Assembly (NCBI RefSeq): GCF_011927835.1
Contig: NZ_JAATJH010000007.1
Coordinates: 112,591-176,590 of the forward strand
Direction: 5' to 3'
DNA from: Neolewinella antarctica
GTDB lineage: Bacteria; Bacteroidota; Bacteroidia; Chitinophagales; Saprospiraceae
DNA: 64,000 nucleotides
Shown: positions 1 through 7,496 of the stretch, piece by piece
How positions within the stretch are numbered: the stretch's first letter is position 1
How the letters are laid out: each line of letters starts with the position of its first letter
The notes under the pieces: generated by a model
What the model saw: the letters and a program-made list of their open reading frames with translations, nothing else
The model's database searches: none
What the model was told of the DNA's origin: nothing
Translations under genes and position numbers: made by a program

Positions 1-80
1 TCTCACGCTTCTTCTCTCCTCCTCCGGTGCACGAAGTACTGCGCAGCAAAATTGCCGGAGGCACCCCAAATAAACCTGGC

Positions 81-127
81 ATCCCGACATAGTACGGGAC
101 TAGCTGGAGGCCAGCCCGCGATCGCGC
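81..127 (+). repeat. Copy of the CCCGAC..TACGGGAC dispersed repeat in the leader of the PBP1A gene
   Basis: The first 185 bases hold no gene. They contain a short hairpin (CCTCCGG at 21-27 with CCGGAGG at 55-61). They also contain a diverged copy of the extended palindromic repeat seen elsewhere: ATCCCGACATAGTACGGGAC followed by TAGCTGG and a GC-rich GATCGCGC end. The same block occurs in anmK, the GMC oxidoreductase gene, mutL and near 54.5 kb. No promoter box is convincing here. Confidence 0.5.
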
Positions 128-185
128 AAAAGACAAATAATCTTTCCCCACCCCAAATCGTTACCCCAGGACCCCAACCTCTCCC

Positions 186-2702
186 ATGCCCTCAAAAACC
201 CCCGCCTGGCTAAGTGCCGCCGCGACCGCCACCGGAAACCTGGCGGCGAAGTACCTCCGCCAATTCTACTGGTTCGTCAAAAGAACCAACAACTGGAAAC
301 TGGGCGCAATGGGCATCGGCAGCCTTCTTTTTATCATCGTTCTTACCGTAAGTTTTTTCTACCTGCGCGCCCTCAGCGGTGCCTACGGTAACATGCCGGA
401 CCTGGCCGAACTGGCCCTGGTGGAAAACGACGAAGCAAGCTCCATCATCAGCGAAGACGGCGTGACCCTGGCAAAATATTACCAGGAAAATCGGCTGAGC
501 GTACCGCTGGAAGCGATTTCCCCGTACGTCACCAAAGCCCTGATCGCTACCGAAGACAGCCGTTTTTTCGAGCACCAGGGCATCGATGTCCGTGCTCTCG
601 GCCGCGTACTCGTTTACTCCATCGCTCTGCGAAGTAGTAGTAGCGGCGGCGGCAGTACCATCAGCCAACAACTCGCCAAACAACTGTATCCCCGGCAGAA
701 CAACGGAAGCCTGAGCATCCTGAAAACCAAGATCCGGGAAATGATGATCGCCAGTCGGCTCGAAAAAGTTTATACCAAACAAGAACTGTTGGCGCTCTAC
801 CTCAACACCGTCCCGTTCGGGGAGAACGCCTACGGAATCGAAGTCGCAGCTACCCGCTTTTTCGATAAGAGCGCCGTTGATTTGAAGGCCGAGGAAGCGG
901 CCGTCCTGGTTGGCTTGCTAAAGGCTAACACGACCTACAGCCCCCGTGCCCACCCGGTGAAAAGCCGACAGCGACGCGACGTGGTCTTAGGGTTGATGGC
1001 CAAGAATGGAAGCCTCACCCAGGGGGAAACCGACAGCCTGCGCACGCTCGATCTGGTCACTGATTACCGCCGCTACAACGAAGCAGTCGGCAGCGCCCCA
1101 CATTTCCGAGAGCAACTCCGCCAGGAGGTTGAGCGGGCCCTGGCCGGTAAAACACATCCAGACTCCCGGCCCTACAACGTAGACCTGGACGGTCTCAAAA
1201 TCCACGTCAGCATCAACAGCGACCTGCAACGGTTTGCGGAGCAGGCCGTCCGGGAGGAACTGCCCAAAATCCAGGCAAGCCTCGCCGCGGACTGGCAAGG
1301 CCAGAAGAATTTACCGTGGGAAAATGCTTTTAAGAACGCCGTGAAACGCAGCGACCGCTACAAAAATTTAGCCGCCGCGGGCGTTTCCGAGGCCGACATT
1401 GAGGCGATCATGAGCCAAGCCCGCCGGATGACCGTCTACGACCCGCAAAACGTGGCCGCGGTGGATACGACCCTGAGCTCGCTGGATAGTTTGCGCCATT
1501 ATTTCACGCTATTGAATGCCGGTTTGCTGGTGACGCAGGGGCGCGACGGCGTCGTCCGTGCCTGGGTCGGGGGCGTCGATCACCGCTTCGTGCAGTACGA
1601 TCACGTACGGGCACGGCGGCAGGTCGGCTCGACGATCAAACCTGTGATTTACGCGACGGCGTTGCAGGAAGGGATGCAGCCCTGTGAGTACACGCCCGCG
1701 GAGCAGTTTACCATCACGGAGTTTCAGAACTATAATCCGGGTAATGCGAACGGGAGTTACGACGGGGTTTATTCGATGCGCGGCGGTCTTTCTAAATCCG
1801 TAAATACCGTAGCCGTCAACATCGCGGTACGTAGCGGTCTGAGCCGGGTGGCGGCGGCGGTGAAAGCAATGGGCGTGGATGGAAAGGTCGAAGCGATCCC
1901 CAGCTTGGCGCTCGGCACGGTCGAAGCTAGCTTGCCGGAAATGAACACGGTTTACAGCAGCTTCGCCAACGGCGGCGTGCGGCCGGCGGGCATTCACTTT
2001 CTGGATAAGATCACGACTTACGACGGCACGGTCATCGTAGAATTTAAGCGGCCGACGGCCACCCAAAAAGTTATGGATCGCCAGACCGCCGCCGTGGCTA
2101 CTTATTTGCTGGAAGGTGTGGTTAACGACGGAACCGGCGCTAAACTTCGGGGCACCTACGGTCTGGCCGGCCCGCTCGCCGGTAAAACGGGCACTACGCA
2201 GGACCAGAGCGACGGTTGGTTTATTGGCTTCACGCCGAAGTTGGTCGTCAGTACCTGGGTGGGTGCGGAATATCCCATCGTCCACTTCCGCTCCTTAAGG
2301 CGGGGCTCGGCTACGGCCACGGCACTACCGATCTGGGGAAATTTTATGCGCAAAGTGCAGCAGGCTCCGGGGCTCCAATTTTACAAGGGCGGCGCCTTCA
2401 CCCCAATGGACGAGATGGCGCTAGCGCTGGTGCGGTGCCCGGACTATCTGGACGAGATGCCCATCCTATTCGCCGGTGAAGATGGCGTGCAGAATGCCTC
2501 CGCTATTCTTGGCGATTTTCTGGGTCAAGACATCGAAGAAATGATGGCCAGAAAACGGCAGCGCAATGACGAAACGCCCAGAGAATACGCCGAGCGGATC
2601 GCCAAGTACCTAGAAAAAGAGCAGGATAAAGACGAACGGCGTAAGAAGCGCAAAGAATTTTGGTCGGACCGCTTGTTCAACGGTGGCCAAGATGAGCGCT
2701 AG
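186..2702 (+). CDS. Penicillin-binding protein 1A, bifunctional glycosyltransferase/transpeptidase
   Basis: This class A PBP polymerises lipid II into glycan strands and cross-links them at the outer face of the inner membrane. A short cytoplasmic N-terminus is followed by one membrane helix (about residues 40-62). The GT51 domain carries EDSRFFEH at 123-130 with the catalytic Glu, and a following STISQQLAKQ motif. The transpeptidase domain has all three penicilloyl-enzyme motifs: STIK with nucleophile S482, SVN at 538-540 and KTG at 667-669. The last ~80 residues are a highly charged Lys/Arg/Glu tail. The length (838 aa) is normal for the family. Start is the first ATG after a leader that contains a dispersed repeat. 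The next gene follows 112 bases downstream. Confidence 0.96.
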   Translation: MPSKTPAWLSAAATATGNLAAKYLRQFYWFVKRTNNWKLGAMGIGSLLFIIVLTVSFFYLRALSGAYGNMPDLAELALVENDEASSIISEDGVTLAKYYQENRLSVPLEAISPYVTKALIATEDSRFFEHQGIDVRALGRVLVYSIALRSSSSGGGSTISQQLAKQLYPRQNNGSLSILKTKIREMMIASRLEKVYTKQELLALYLNTVPFGENAYGIEVAATRFFDKSAVDLKAEEAAVLVGLLKANTTYSPRAHPVKSRQRRDVVLGLMAKNGSLTQGETDSLRTLDLVTDYRRYNEAVGSAPHFREQLRQEVERALAGKTHPDSRPYNVDLDGLKIHVSINSDLQRFAEQAVREELPKIQASLAADWQGQKNLPWENAFKNAVKRSDRYKNLAAAGVSEADIEAIMSQARRMTVYDPQNVAAVDTTLSSLDSLRHYFTLLNAGLLVTQGRDGVVRAWVGGVDHRFVQYDHVRARRQVGSTIKPVIYATALQEGMQPCEYTPAEQFTITEFQNYNPGNANGSYDGVYSMRGGLSKSVNTVAVNIAVRSGLSRVAAAVKAMGVDGKVEAIPSLALGTVEASLPEMNTVYSSFANGGVRPAGIHFLDKITTYDGTVIVEFKRPTATQKVMDRQTAAVATYLLEGVVNDGTGAKLRGTYGLAGPLAGKTGTTQDQSDGWFIGFTPKLVVSTWVGAEYPIVHFRSLRRGSATATALPIWGNFMRKVQQAPGLQFYKGGAFTPMDEMALALVRCPDYLDEMPILFAGEDGVQNASAILGDFLGQDIEEMMARKRQRNDETPREYAERIAKYLEKEQDKDERRKKRKEFWSDRLFNGGQDER

Positions 2703-2814
2703 GGTGGGCGAACCTGAGCCCACGCTCCTCCGTTCCAATTTGGACTACAAACGGCTGGAAACCATTGTGCTTTCCAGTCGCGACAAGTAACATAATCAGA
2801 CAAATAACACCCCC

Positions 2815-3414
2815 ATGGCATCATCACTGCTCGACACCATTTTTGGAACAATTAAGACCGTCACGAATGATTTCGATGACAAAAAGATCGAAGAATACAC
2901 CGGCCAAAAGGTCGACTCCGTCGATCAGTTTATGGCCCGGACGTCTAAGTTCGGCACTAAAGATTACGCTAAAGGCTTTTTAGCTGGTGTGATTGGTGGC
3001 CTCGTTGGTGTGGCGATCAAGATGCTCGTCGATGGCGAGGTTGCCCCGGATACCGTGCATTCAGAAGATGACATCAGTGCCGCGGCCGTCGAAGGAATTG
3101 AAAACGTGGCTGGTGATATTTTCACCGACGATCAGGAAGAAGTCGTCGCGACCATTATTGAGTTTGGAATGGGCGCGCTCATTGGCGGTGCTTACGGACT
3201 GCTCATCGAGGCTATTCCCGACGCGCAGAAAATCAGTAGTGATCAACTAATGACCACTACTAAGCAACTAGCTTTACCTATGCTCGGTTTGGTGCCCGCC
3301 ATTGGGTCGGACGTCGCTAATGATAAAGCGCAGAACCTCGCGGGGCATGCGGCTTTCGTGGGTACGGTTGAGGTGGTGCGCCGGGCGGTTCGGTTGGGTT
3401 TGGATGAAGGATAG
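2815..3414 (+). CDS. Small glycine-rich membrane protein of unknown function
   Basis: I do not recognise the family with certainty. The 199-aa product starts with a hydrophilic stretch. It then has two glycine-rich hydrophobic segments (about residues 49-66 and 115-132) and a third weaker one near 145-160, separated by an acidic segment. This pattern resembles YagU/DUF1440-type inner membrane proteins, but that is only a pattern match. Codon use with GC-rich third positions agrees with its neighbours, so it is probably a real chromosomal gene. It stands alone between the PBP1A gene and a repeat element. Confidence 0.7.
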   Translation: MASSLLDTIFGTIKTVTNDFDDKKIEEYTGQKVDSVDQFMARTSKFGTKDYAKGFLAGVIGGLVGVAIKMLVDGEVAPDTVHSEDDISAAAVEGIENVAGDIFTDDQEEVVATIIEFGMGALIGGAYGLLIEAIPDAQKISSDQLMTTTKQLALPMLGLVPAIGSDVANDKAQNLAGHAAFVGTVEVVRRAVRLGLDEG

Positions 3415-3435
3415 TATGGTTTGAACTCTCTGTAA

Positions 3436-3629
3436 CCCTCCCCCTCCTGTTCCTCCCCGAGGGGGAGGGATGATACTTTTGCGGAAAGAGGTAGCAGCGT
3501 AGATGAATCTATTGATTTGGCTATATTTTTGATGTTATTGGTCGATTCACAACTACGCAGTCAAAACAAAACCCTCTTCGACAAAAACTCCTCCCTCTCC
3601 TCTTCTGGAGAGGGATAAGAGGGAGGGGA
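3436..3629. repeat. MITE-like palindromic element, copy 1
   Basis: About 194 bases lie between CCCTCCCC and GGGAGGGG ends that are imperfect inverted repeats of about 45 bases. Each end is itself a hairpin (CCTCCCC/GGGGAGG type). The interior also has inverted similarity, for example GCGTAG..GAATC with GATTC..CTACGC and AAGAGG with CCTCTT. A second copy with the same order of blocks lies at 59131-59328. The element is non-coding and ends about 40 bases before rsmI. Confidence 0.75.
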
Positions 3630-3671
3630 CCATGGAGTTATCTCTCAGTACAAAGACTACCTTCGCGCTCA

Positions 3672-4337
3672 ATGCTATACCTAGTCCCCACCCCAATAGG
3701 CAACCGCGAAGACATCACCCAACGCTCACTAAGAATATTGGGTGAAGTAGACTTGATTCTAGCCGAAGACACCCGCACCAGCCGTCCGCTAATGAAGCAC
3801 TACGGCATCGAAACCAACATGCGCTCCTACCACGCCCACAATGAACACGCCATCGTGGAGCAACTGGTGGCGGAGATGGGGGAGGGGGGTAATTTCGCGT
3901 TGATCACTGATGCGGGGACGCCGGGCATTTCCGATCCGGGTTTCTTACTCGTACGTGCTTGTCAGCAAGCGGGGGTGACGGTGTCCTGTTTGCCAGGCCC
4001 GGCCGCATTCGTGCCTGCGTTGGCGGCAAGCGGGATTCCCTGCGACCGGTTCCACTTCGACGGATTTTTACCGACCAAGAAGGGCCGTCAGACAAGGCTA
4101 ATCTACTTGTCGGAACTCCCCAACACTTTTGCCGTCTACGAAAGTCCGCACCGGATCGTCAAACTCCTCGGGCAGCTCATCGAGTTTTGCGGGGCGGACC
4201 GGCAGGCGTGCGTGGCGCGTGAGATCACCAAACTGCACGAGGAAATTACCACCGATTCGTTGGAGGCGTTGAAGGCACATTATGAGGCTAAGCCGTCCAT
4301 TAAGGGGGAAATTGTGGTGGTGGTGGCGGGGAAGTGA
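3672..4337 (+). CDS. rsmI: 16S rRNA (cytidine(1402)-2'-O)-methyltransferase RsmI
   Basis: RsmI uses SAM to 2'-O-methylate C1402 of 16S rRNA in the decoding centre. The protein begins with the family signature LYLVPTPIGNREDITQRS, followed by AEDTRTSRPLMKHYGI and the glycine-rich SAM-site segment ITDAGTPGISDPG. YESPHRIVKLL and CVAREITKLHEE follow, all diagnostic of the tetrapyrrole-methylase-fold RsmI family. At 221 aa it is a compact but complete version. It is transcribed with the downstream TrpF-like gene, 85 bases away. Confidence 0.95.
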   Translation: MLYLVPTPIGNREDITQRSLRILGEVDLILAEDTRTSRPLMKHYGIETNMRSYHAHNEHAIVEQLVAEMGEGGNFALITDAGTPGISDPGFLLVRACQQAGVTVSCLPGPAAFVPALAASGIPCDRFHFDGFLPTKKGRQTRLIYLSELPNTFAVYESPHRIVKLLGQLIEFCGADRQACVAREITKLHEEITTDSLEALKAHYEAKPSIKGEIVVVVAGK

Positions 4338-4358
4338 GGTTGGGGATAAGGAGTAAAG

Positions 4359-4422
4359 AATATAGAGCAAAGATGAGAGACCTTAGGACCTTGGACCAGA
4401 GACTTTAGACTAAAGACCAATA
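4359..4422 (+). repeat. AGACCAAAGACCA-type repeat directly before a start codon
   Basis: The spacer between rsmI and the next gene is made of degenerate GAGACCTTAGGACC / GGACCAGAGACTTTAG / AGACTAAAGACC units ending in AATAATG, where ATG is the start codon of the downstream gene. The same kind of repeat, with the same ACCAATAATG junction, precedes the Fur gene at 29408-29499. Confidence 0.55.
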
Positions 4423-5079
4423 ATGTTAGCCACAAAACTCATCGCCACCGGTGTAACCCACCTGACCGACGCCCGCTATTTCGCCGCCTGGGAGGTTAAT
4501 TATCTGGCTTTTCCGCTTGGTCCGGCTGGAGTGGACTGGGTGACGTTGAATGCGATGCGCGAGTGGATTTCCGGTCCGGAGATCGTGCTAGAGTTAGGGG
4601 AGGGCGTGGTCCCGATAGCTATCGGGAGTGCAATGCTTAGGGAAATGCAGGGAAACCACATCAACCTTGCCTTGGTCCCCTTCACAGCACCCGCGGCCGC
4701 GCAAAAGGAGCTAGTGGATGGCGGTATAAACCTATTCGTTAAACTCCCCGTGGCTGGCTACCAAACGGCGGATGATCTGCGAGATTACCTTGAAGAACAG
4801 ACACTGGCCGAAGCCGTGATTCTCGATTTTGAAAGCGGTGGCATTACTTGGAAAGACCTTACGGAAGGTTATCCTTTCGGCCTTGCGGAACTGCACGAAC
4901 TACTTCATATTCGTCCCATCTTCTTGCAAATTGCCTTAGGGGATACTGACCCGAAGCAAGTCGTCGCGGAGCAATCCATGATCGGCTTTGCCGTCCGGGG
5001 CAGTAGCGAAGAGAAAGTCGGCTACAAGAATTTTGACGATCTCGATCCGCTTTTTGAAGGCCTTGAAGTATTCGACTAA
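4423..5079 (+). CDS. Phosphoribosylanthranilate isomerase-like (TrpF-like) barrel protein
   Basis: The N-terminal segment TKLIATGVTHLTDARYFAAW and the later alternation of strands and helices (LFVKLPVAGYQTADDLRDYL, ILDFESGGITWKDL, IFLQIALGDTDPKQV) look like a TrpF-type TIM barrel. The catalytic KxCG entry of true TrpF is altered to TKLIATG, so enzymatic activity as TrpF is doubtful. There is no trp operon nearby. The 16-bp palindrome CCCGATAGCTATCGGG is embedded in the coding sequence (4611-4626, translated VPIAIGS). A core of the GC-rich dispersed repeat lies at 4687-4702 (translated within TAPAAAQ). The stop overlaps the convergent DUF2237 gene by 4 bases. Confidence 0.6.
   Translation: MLATKLIATGVTHLTDARYFAAWEVNYLAFPLGPAGVDWVTLNAMREWISGPEIVLELGEGVVPIAIGSAMLREMQGNHINLALVPFTAPAAAQKELVDGGINLFVKLPVAGYQTADDLRDYLEEQTLAEAVILDFESGGITWKDLTEGYPFGLAELHELLHIRPIFLQIALGDTDPKQVVAEQSMIGFAVRGSSEEKVGYKNFDDLDPLFEGLEVFD
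4611..4626. repeat. 16-bp perfect palindrome CCCGATAGCTATCGGG (copy 1, intragenic)
   Basis: The perfect palindrome CCCGATAGCTATCGGG lies inside the TrpF-like gene. Identical copies are at 24164-24179 and 58233-58248, both intergenic. Confidence 0.85.
4687..4702 (-). repeat. GC-rich 16-mer core repeat (GCGCGGCCGCGGGTGC), intragenic
   Basis: On the minus strand this reads GCGCGGCCGCGGGTGC. That is one base away from the commonest form GCGCGGTCGCGGGTGC found at 9730, 20765, 48734 and 54480. It is translated as part of the TrpF-like protein. Confidence 0.5.
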
Positions 5080-5441
5080 GCCGCGACTACCTTGTTCTCC
5101 AGCAACGCCTCAAAATCGACGTACTGTAGGGCATTTTCGTGTGTAGCCTCCAACTTCACTTTTGGCGCGAAGCCCGCTTCATAAGCTTCCTTCCACCGCA
5201 CGGCGCAGAGGCACCAGCCGTCTCCCGGGTTAAGGCCGGGGAATTGATACTCTGGACGTGGCGTCGATAAATCATTGCCGACGCGCTTGGTGAACGTCAA
5301 AAATTCCTTCGTCATGATTGCGCAGACGACGTGGCGGCCGGTGTCGGTAGGGCCGGTGTGGCAAAAGCCATCGCGGTAGAAACCGGTCATGGGGTCGGTG
5401 CAGCAGCCGATTAGTGGGGTGCCGAGTACGTTGTTGGCCAT
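5076..5441 (-). CDS. DUF2237 family protein
   Basis: The 121-aa product matches the DUF2237 pattern: NVLGTPLIGCCTDPMTGFYRDG at the N-terminus, HVVCAIMTKEFLTFTK in the middle, then PGDGWCLCAVRWKEAYEAG and a C-terminal ALQYVDFEALL. Conserved Cys, His and Asp residues suggest a small binding fold, but no function is established for the family. It is convergent with the TrpF-like gene (4-base overlap) and divergent from the ABC transporter. The stretch between is filled by a repeat. Confidence 0.88.
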   Translation of the reverse strand: MANNVLGTPLIGCCTDPMTGFYRDGFCHTGPTDTGRHVVCAIMTKEFLTFTKRVGNDLSTPRPEYQFPGLNPGDGWCLCAVRWKEAYEAGFAPKVKLEATHENALQYVDFEALLENKVVAA

Positions 5442-5457
5442 AGAATTTTATTTTTTT

Positions 5458-5598
5458 GCCACAGAAACACGTAACCACAAAAACTGGAGGTCTTAATGGT
5501 GGCATTGTGGAAGCACAACGTTCGTTTTGCCGTATTGTGTTCAAGTGTTAGTTGTCTTACTAGCTGCACTTTCTTTGTGTTTTTGTGACTTTTGTGGT
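5458..5598. repeat. CCACAAAAxCAC / GTGxTTTTGTGG inverted repeat, copy 1
   Basis: The divergent region between DUF2237 and the ABC transporter begins TTTGCCACAGAAACACG and ends TTTGTGTTTTTGTGAC plus TTTGTGGTAAAG. It is an imperfect inverted repeat of about 140 bases. Related elements lie at 51380-51502 and 55601-55685. An open frame through the right arm adds 44 spurious residues to the ABC transporter. Confidence 0.55.
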
Positions 5599-5658
5599 AA
5601 AGAAACAATACCACCAATTTATGCTCATCTTTTCCGCAAAACACCTGTTACTACCACC

Positions 5659-7425
5659 ATGCCCGAGCAAGACCAAAAGAAAAAATTCGACCTCAGCCTC
5701 TTCGGCCGCGTCCTGCAACTGGCGGTGCCCTACAAAAAGGTAGCGATCAGTGCGGTGCTGCTGGCCATTTTGTTGGTCCCCCTGGCGATCGCCCGGCCAT
5801 TCATCGTGCAGAATATCGTTGATGATTACATCCTGGTGGGTGACGTGGACGGTATGACCTTCATGGCGGCCGTTCTCTGCGGCATCATCGTGCTGGAAGC
5901 GCTTTGTCGCTACACCTTTATTTACAGCTCAAACTGGTTAGGCCAGTCCATCATTCGCGATTTCCGGGTGCGGGTCTTTCGCTACATCAATAGCCTTAAG
6001 CTTAGCTACTTCGATAAGACGCCGATCGGTGCTTCCACCACCCGGGCGATCAGCGATATTCAGTCCATCAACTCTATTTTTACGGAGGGTGTACTGACGA
6101 TCATGGCCGATCTGTTGTCCATCATCGGTATTCTCGGGGTGATGATTTACACCAGTTGGAAATTAACCCTGATCGTCCTGACGACGATGCCCTTCCTGAT
6201 GCTAGCTTCTTACATCTTTAAGGAAGCGGTAAAGAAGTCTTTTCAGCGTGTCCGGACCCAGATCCAGAAAATGAACGCTTTTTTGCAGGAGCGGATCACC
6301 GGCATGCGGATCGTACAGATCTTTAACGCCGAGCAGCACGAGCGGGAAAAATTCGCGGAGATTAACAAAGAGTACCGTGGGGCCAACGTCGATGCCATCC
6401 TGTACTACGCCATTTTCTTCCCCGTGGTGGAGATTATCGCCGCCGCCTCCCTGGCATTGATGGTTTGGTGGGGAGCGCAGGACGTGGCCCGTGAAGGGGG
6501 CGTGACGCTGGGTGCCCTGATCGCTTTCCCGATCTACATTCAGATGCTGTTCCGCCCCATCCGGGTGCTGGCCGATAAATTTAATACACTCCAGATGGGT
6601 TTGGTGGCCGCCGAGCGGGTTTTTGCCGTGCTGGACCGTACGGACGTGATCGAAAACAACGGCTCCTTCGCACCGGAAACCATCGAAGGGCGAGTATCCT
6701 TTAAAAATGTCTGGTTCGCTTACGTCGCTAAAGAGTGGATTCTCAAGGACATCAGTTTTGACCTTAAAGTCGGTGAGACGCTGGCCATTGTCGGTAGCAC
6801 CGGCTCCGGAAAAACGACCATAACCAACGTCATCAACCGCTTCTACGAATTTCAGAAGGGGAGCATTGAAGTCGACGGGACGGACATCCGCGAATACGAT
6901 CTTTACGCCCTGCGCAGTAAGATGGCGATGGTCTTGCAGGACGTATTTCTCTTCACCGGCACGGTACTGGACAATATCACCCTCCGCGACCCGAGCATTT
7001 CGCGGGAGCAGGTTATCGAAGCGTCCAAGCTCATCGGCGCACACGAGTTTATCGACCGGTTGCCCGGTAGCTACGATTACGACGTACAGGAACGCGGCGC
7101 TACCCTGAGTATGGGGCAGCGGCAACTAATTTCCTTCGTTCGCGCCCTCGTCTTCGATCCCGACATCCTCATCCTCGACGAGGCGACTTCCAGCGTCGAC
7201 CCCGAAACGGAAGGCGTCATTCAGCACGCCATCGAAAAACTGATGGACCGGCGCACGAGCATCGTCATCGCCCACCGCCTGAGCACGATTCGCAACGCGG
7301 ATAATATTATGGTCCTGGAGAAAGGTGAAATTCAGGAACTCGGGCCGCACGAAGAATTGGTAGAACTGGAAGGTGGCCGGTATCGTGAATTGTACGAAAT
7401 GCAGTTTCTGGAGGCGGTAGAGTAG
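5659..7425 (+). CDS. ABC transporter, fused permease/ATPase (MsbA-like exporter)
   Basis: This is a half-transporter that works as a homo- or heterodimer exporting lipids, peptides or drugs across the inner membrane. The N-terminal ABC type 1 membrane domain has six helices (about residues 20-325). The ATPase domain has Walker A GSTGSGKTT, signature LSMGQRQ, Walker B ILILDEATSSVD and H-loop AHRLSTI. I chose ATG 5659 (MPEQDQKKKFDL) because the upstream 44 in-frame residues come from the repeat at 5458-5598. This gives 588 aa, normal for the family. The substrate cannot be read from sequence. Confidence 0.93.
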   Translation: MPEQDQKKKFDLSLFGRVLQLAVPYKKVAISAVLLAILLVPLAIARPFIVQNIVDDYILVGDVDGMTFMAAVLCGIIVLEALCRYTFIYSSNWLGQSIIRDFRVRVFRYINSLKLSYFDKTPIGASTTRAISDIQSINSIFTEGVLTIMADLLSIIGILGVMIYTSWKLTLIVLTTMPFLMLASYIFKEAVKKSFQRVRTQIQKMNAFLQERITGMRIVQIFNAEQHEREKFAEINKEYRGANVDAILYYAIFFPVVEIIAAASLALMVWWGAQDVAREGGVTLGALIAFPIYIQMLFRPIRVLADKFNTLQMGLVAAERVFAVLDRTDVIENNGSFAPETIEGRVSFKNVWFAYVAKEWILKDISFDLKVGETLAIVGSTGSGKTTITNVINRFYEFQKGSIEVDGTDIREYDLYALRSKMAMVLQDVFLFTGTVLDNITLRDPSISREQVIEASKLIGAHEFIDRLPGSYDYDVQERGATLSMGQRQLISFVRALVFDPDILILDEATSSVDPETEGVIQHAIEKLMDRRTSIVIAHRLSTIRNADNIMVLEKGEIQELGPHEELVELEGGRYRELYEMQFLEAVE

Positions 7426-7496
7426 GGCGTACGCCCCTGTTCGTGCGAACAAGCATACTATTCCTACGGTAATGCTCAAATAATCTACCCCCGAGC

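Noticed and set aside
4423..5079. Genuine TrpF (phosphoribosylanthranilate isomerase)
   Set aside because: The fold looks similar but the KxCG active-site entry is missing and no other trp genes are present.
5527..5658. 44-codon upstream extension of the ABC transporter
   Set aside because: It is encoded by the arm of an inverted repeat; the family normally starts near MPEQDQKKKFDL at 5659.
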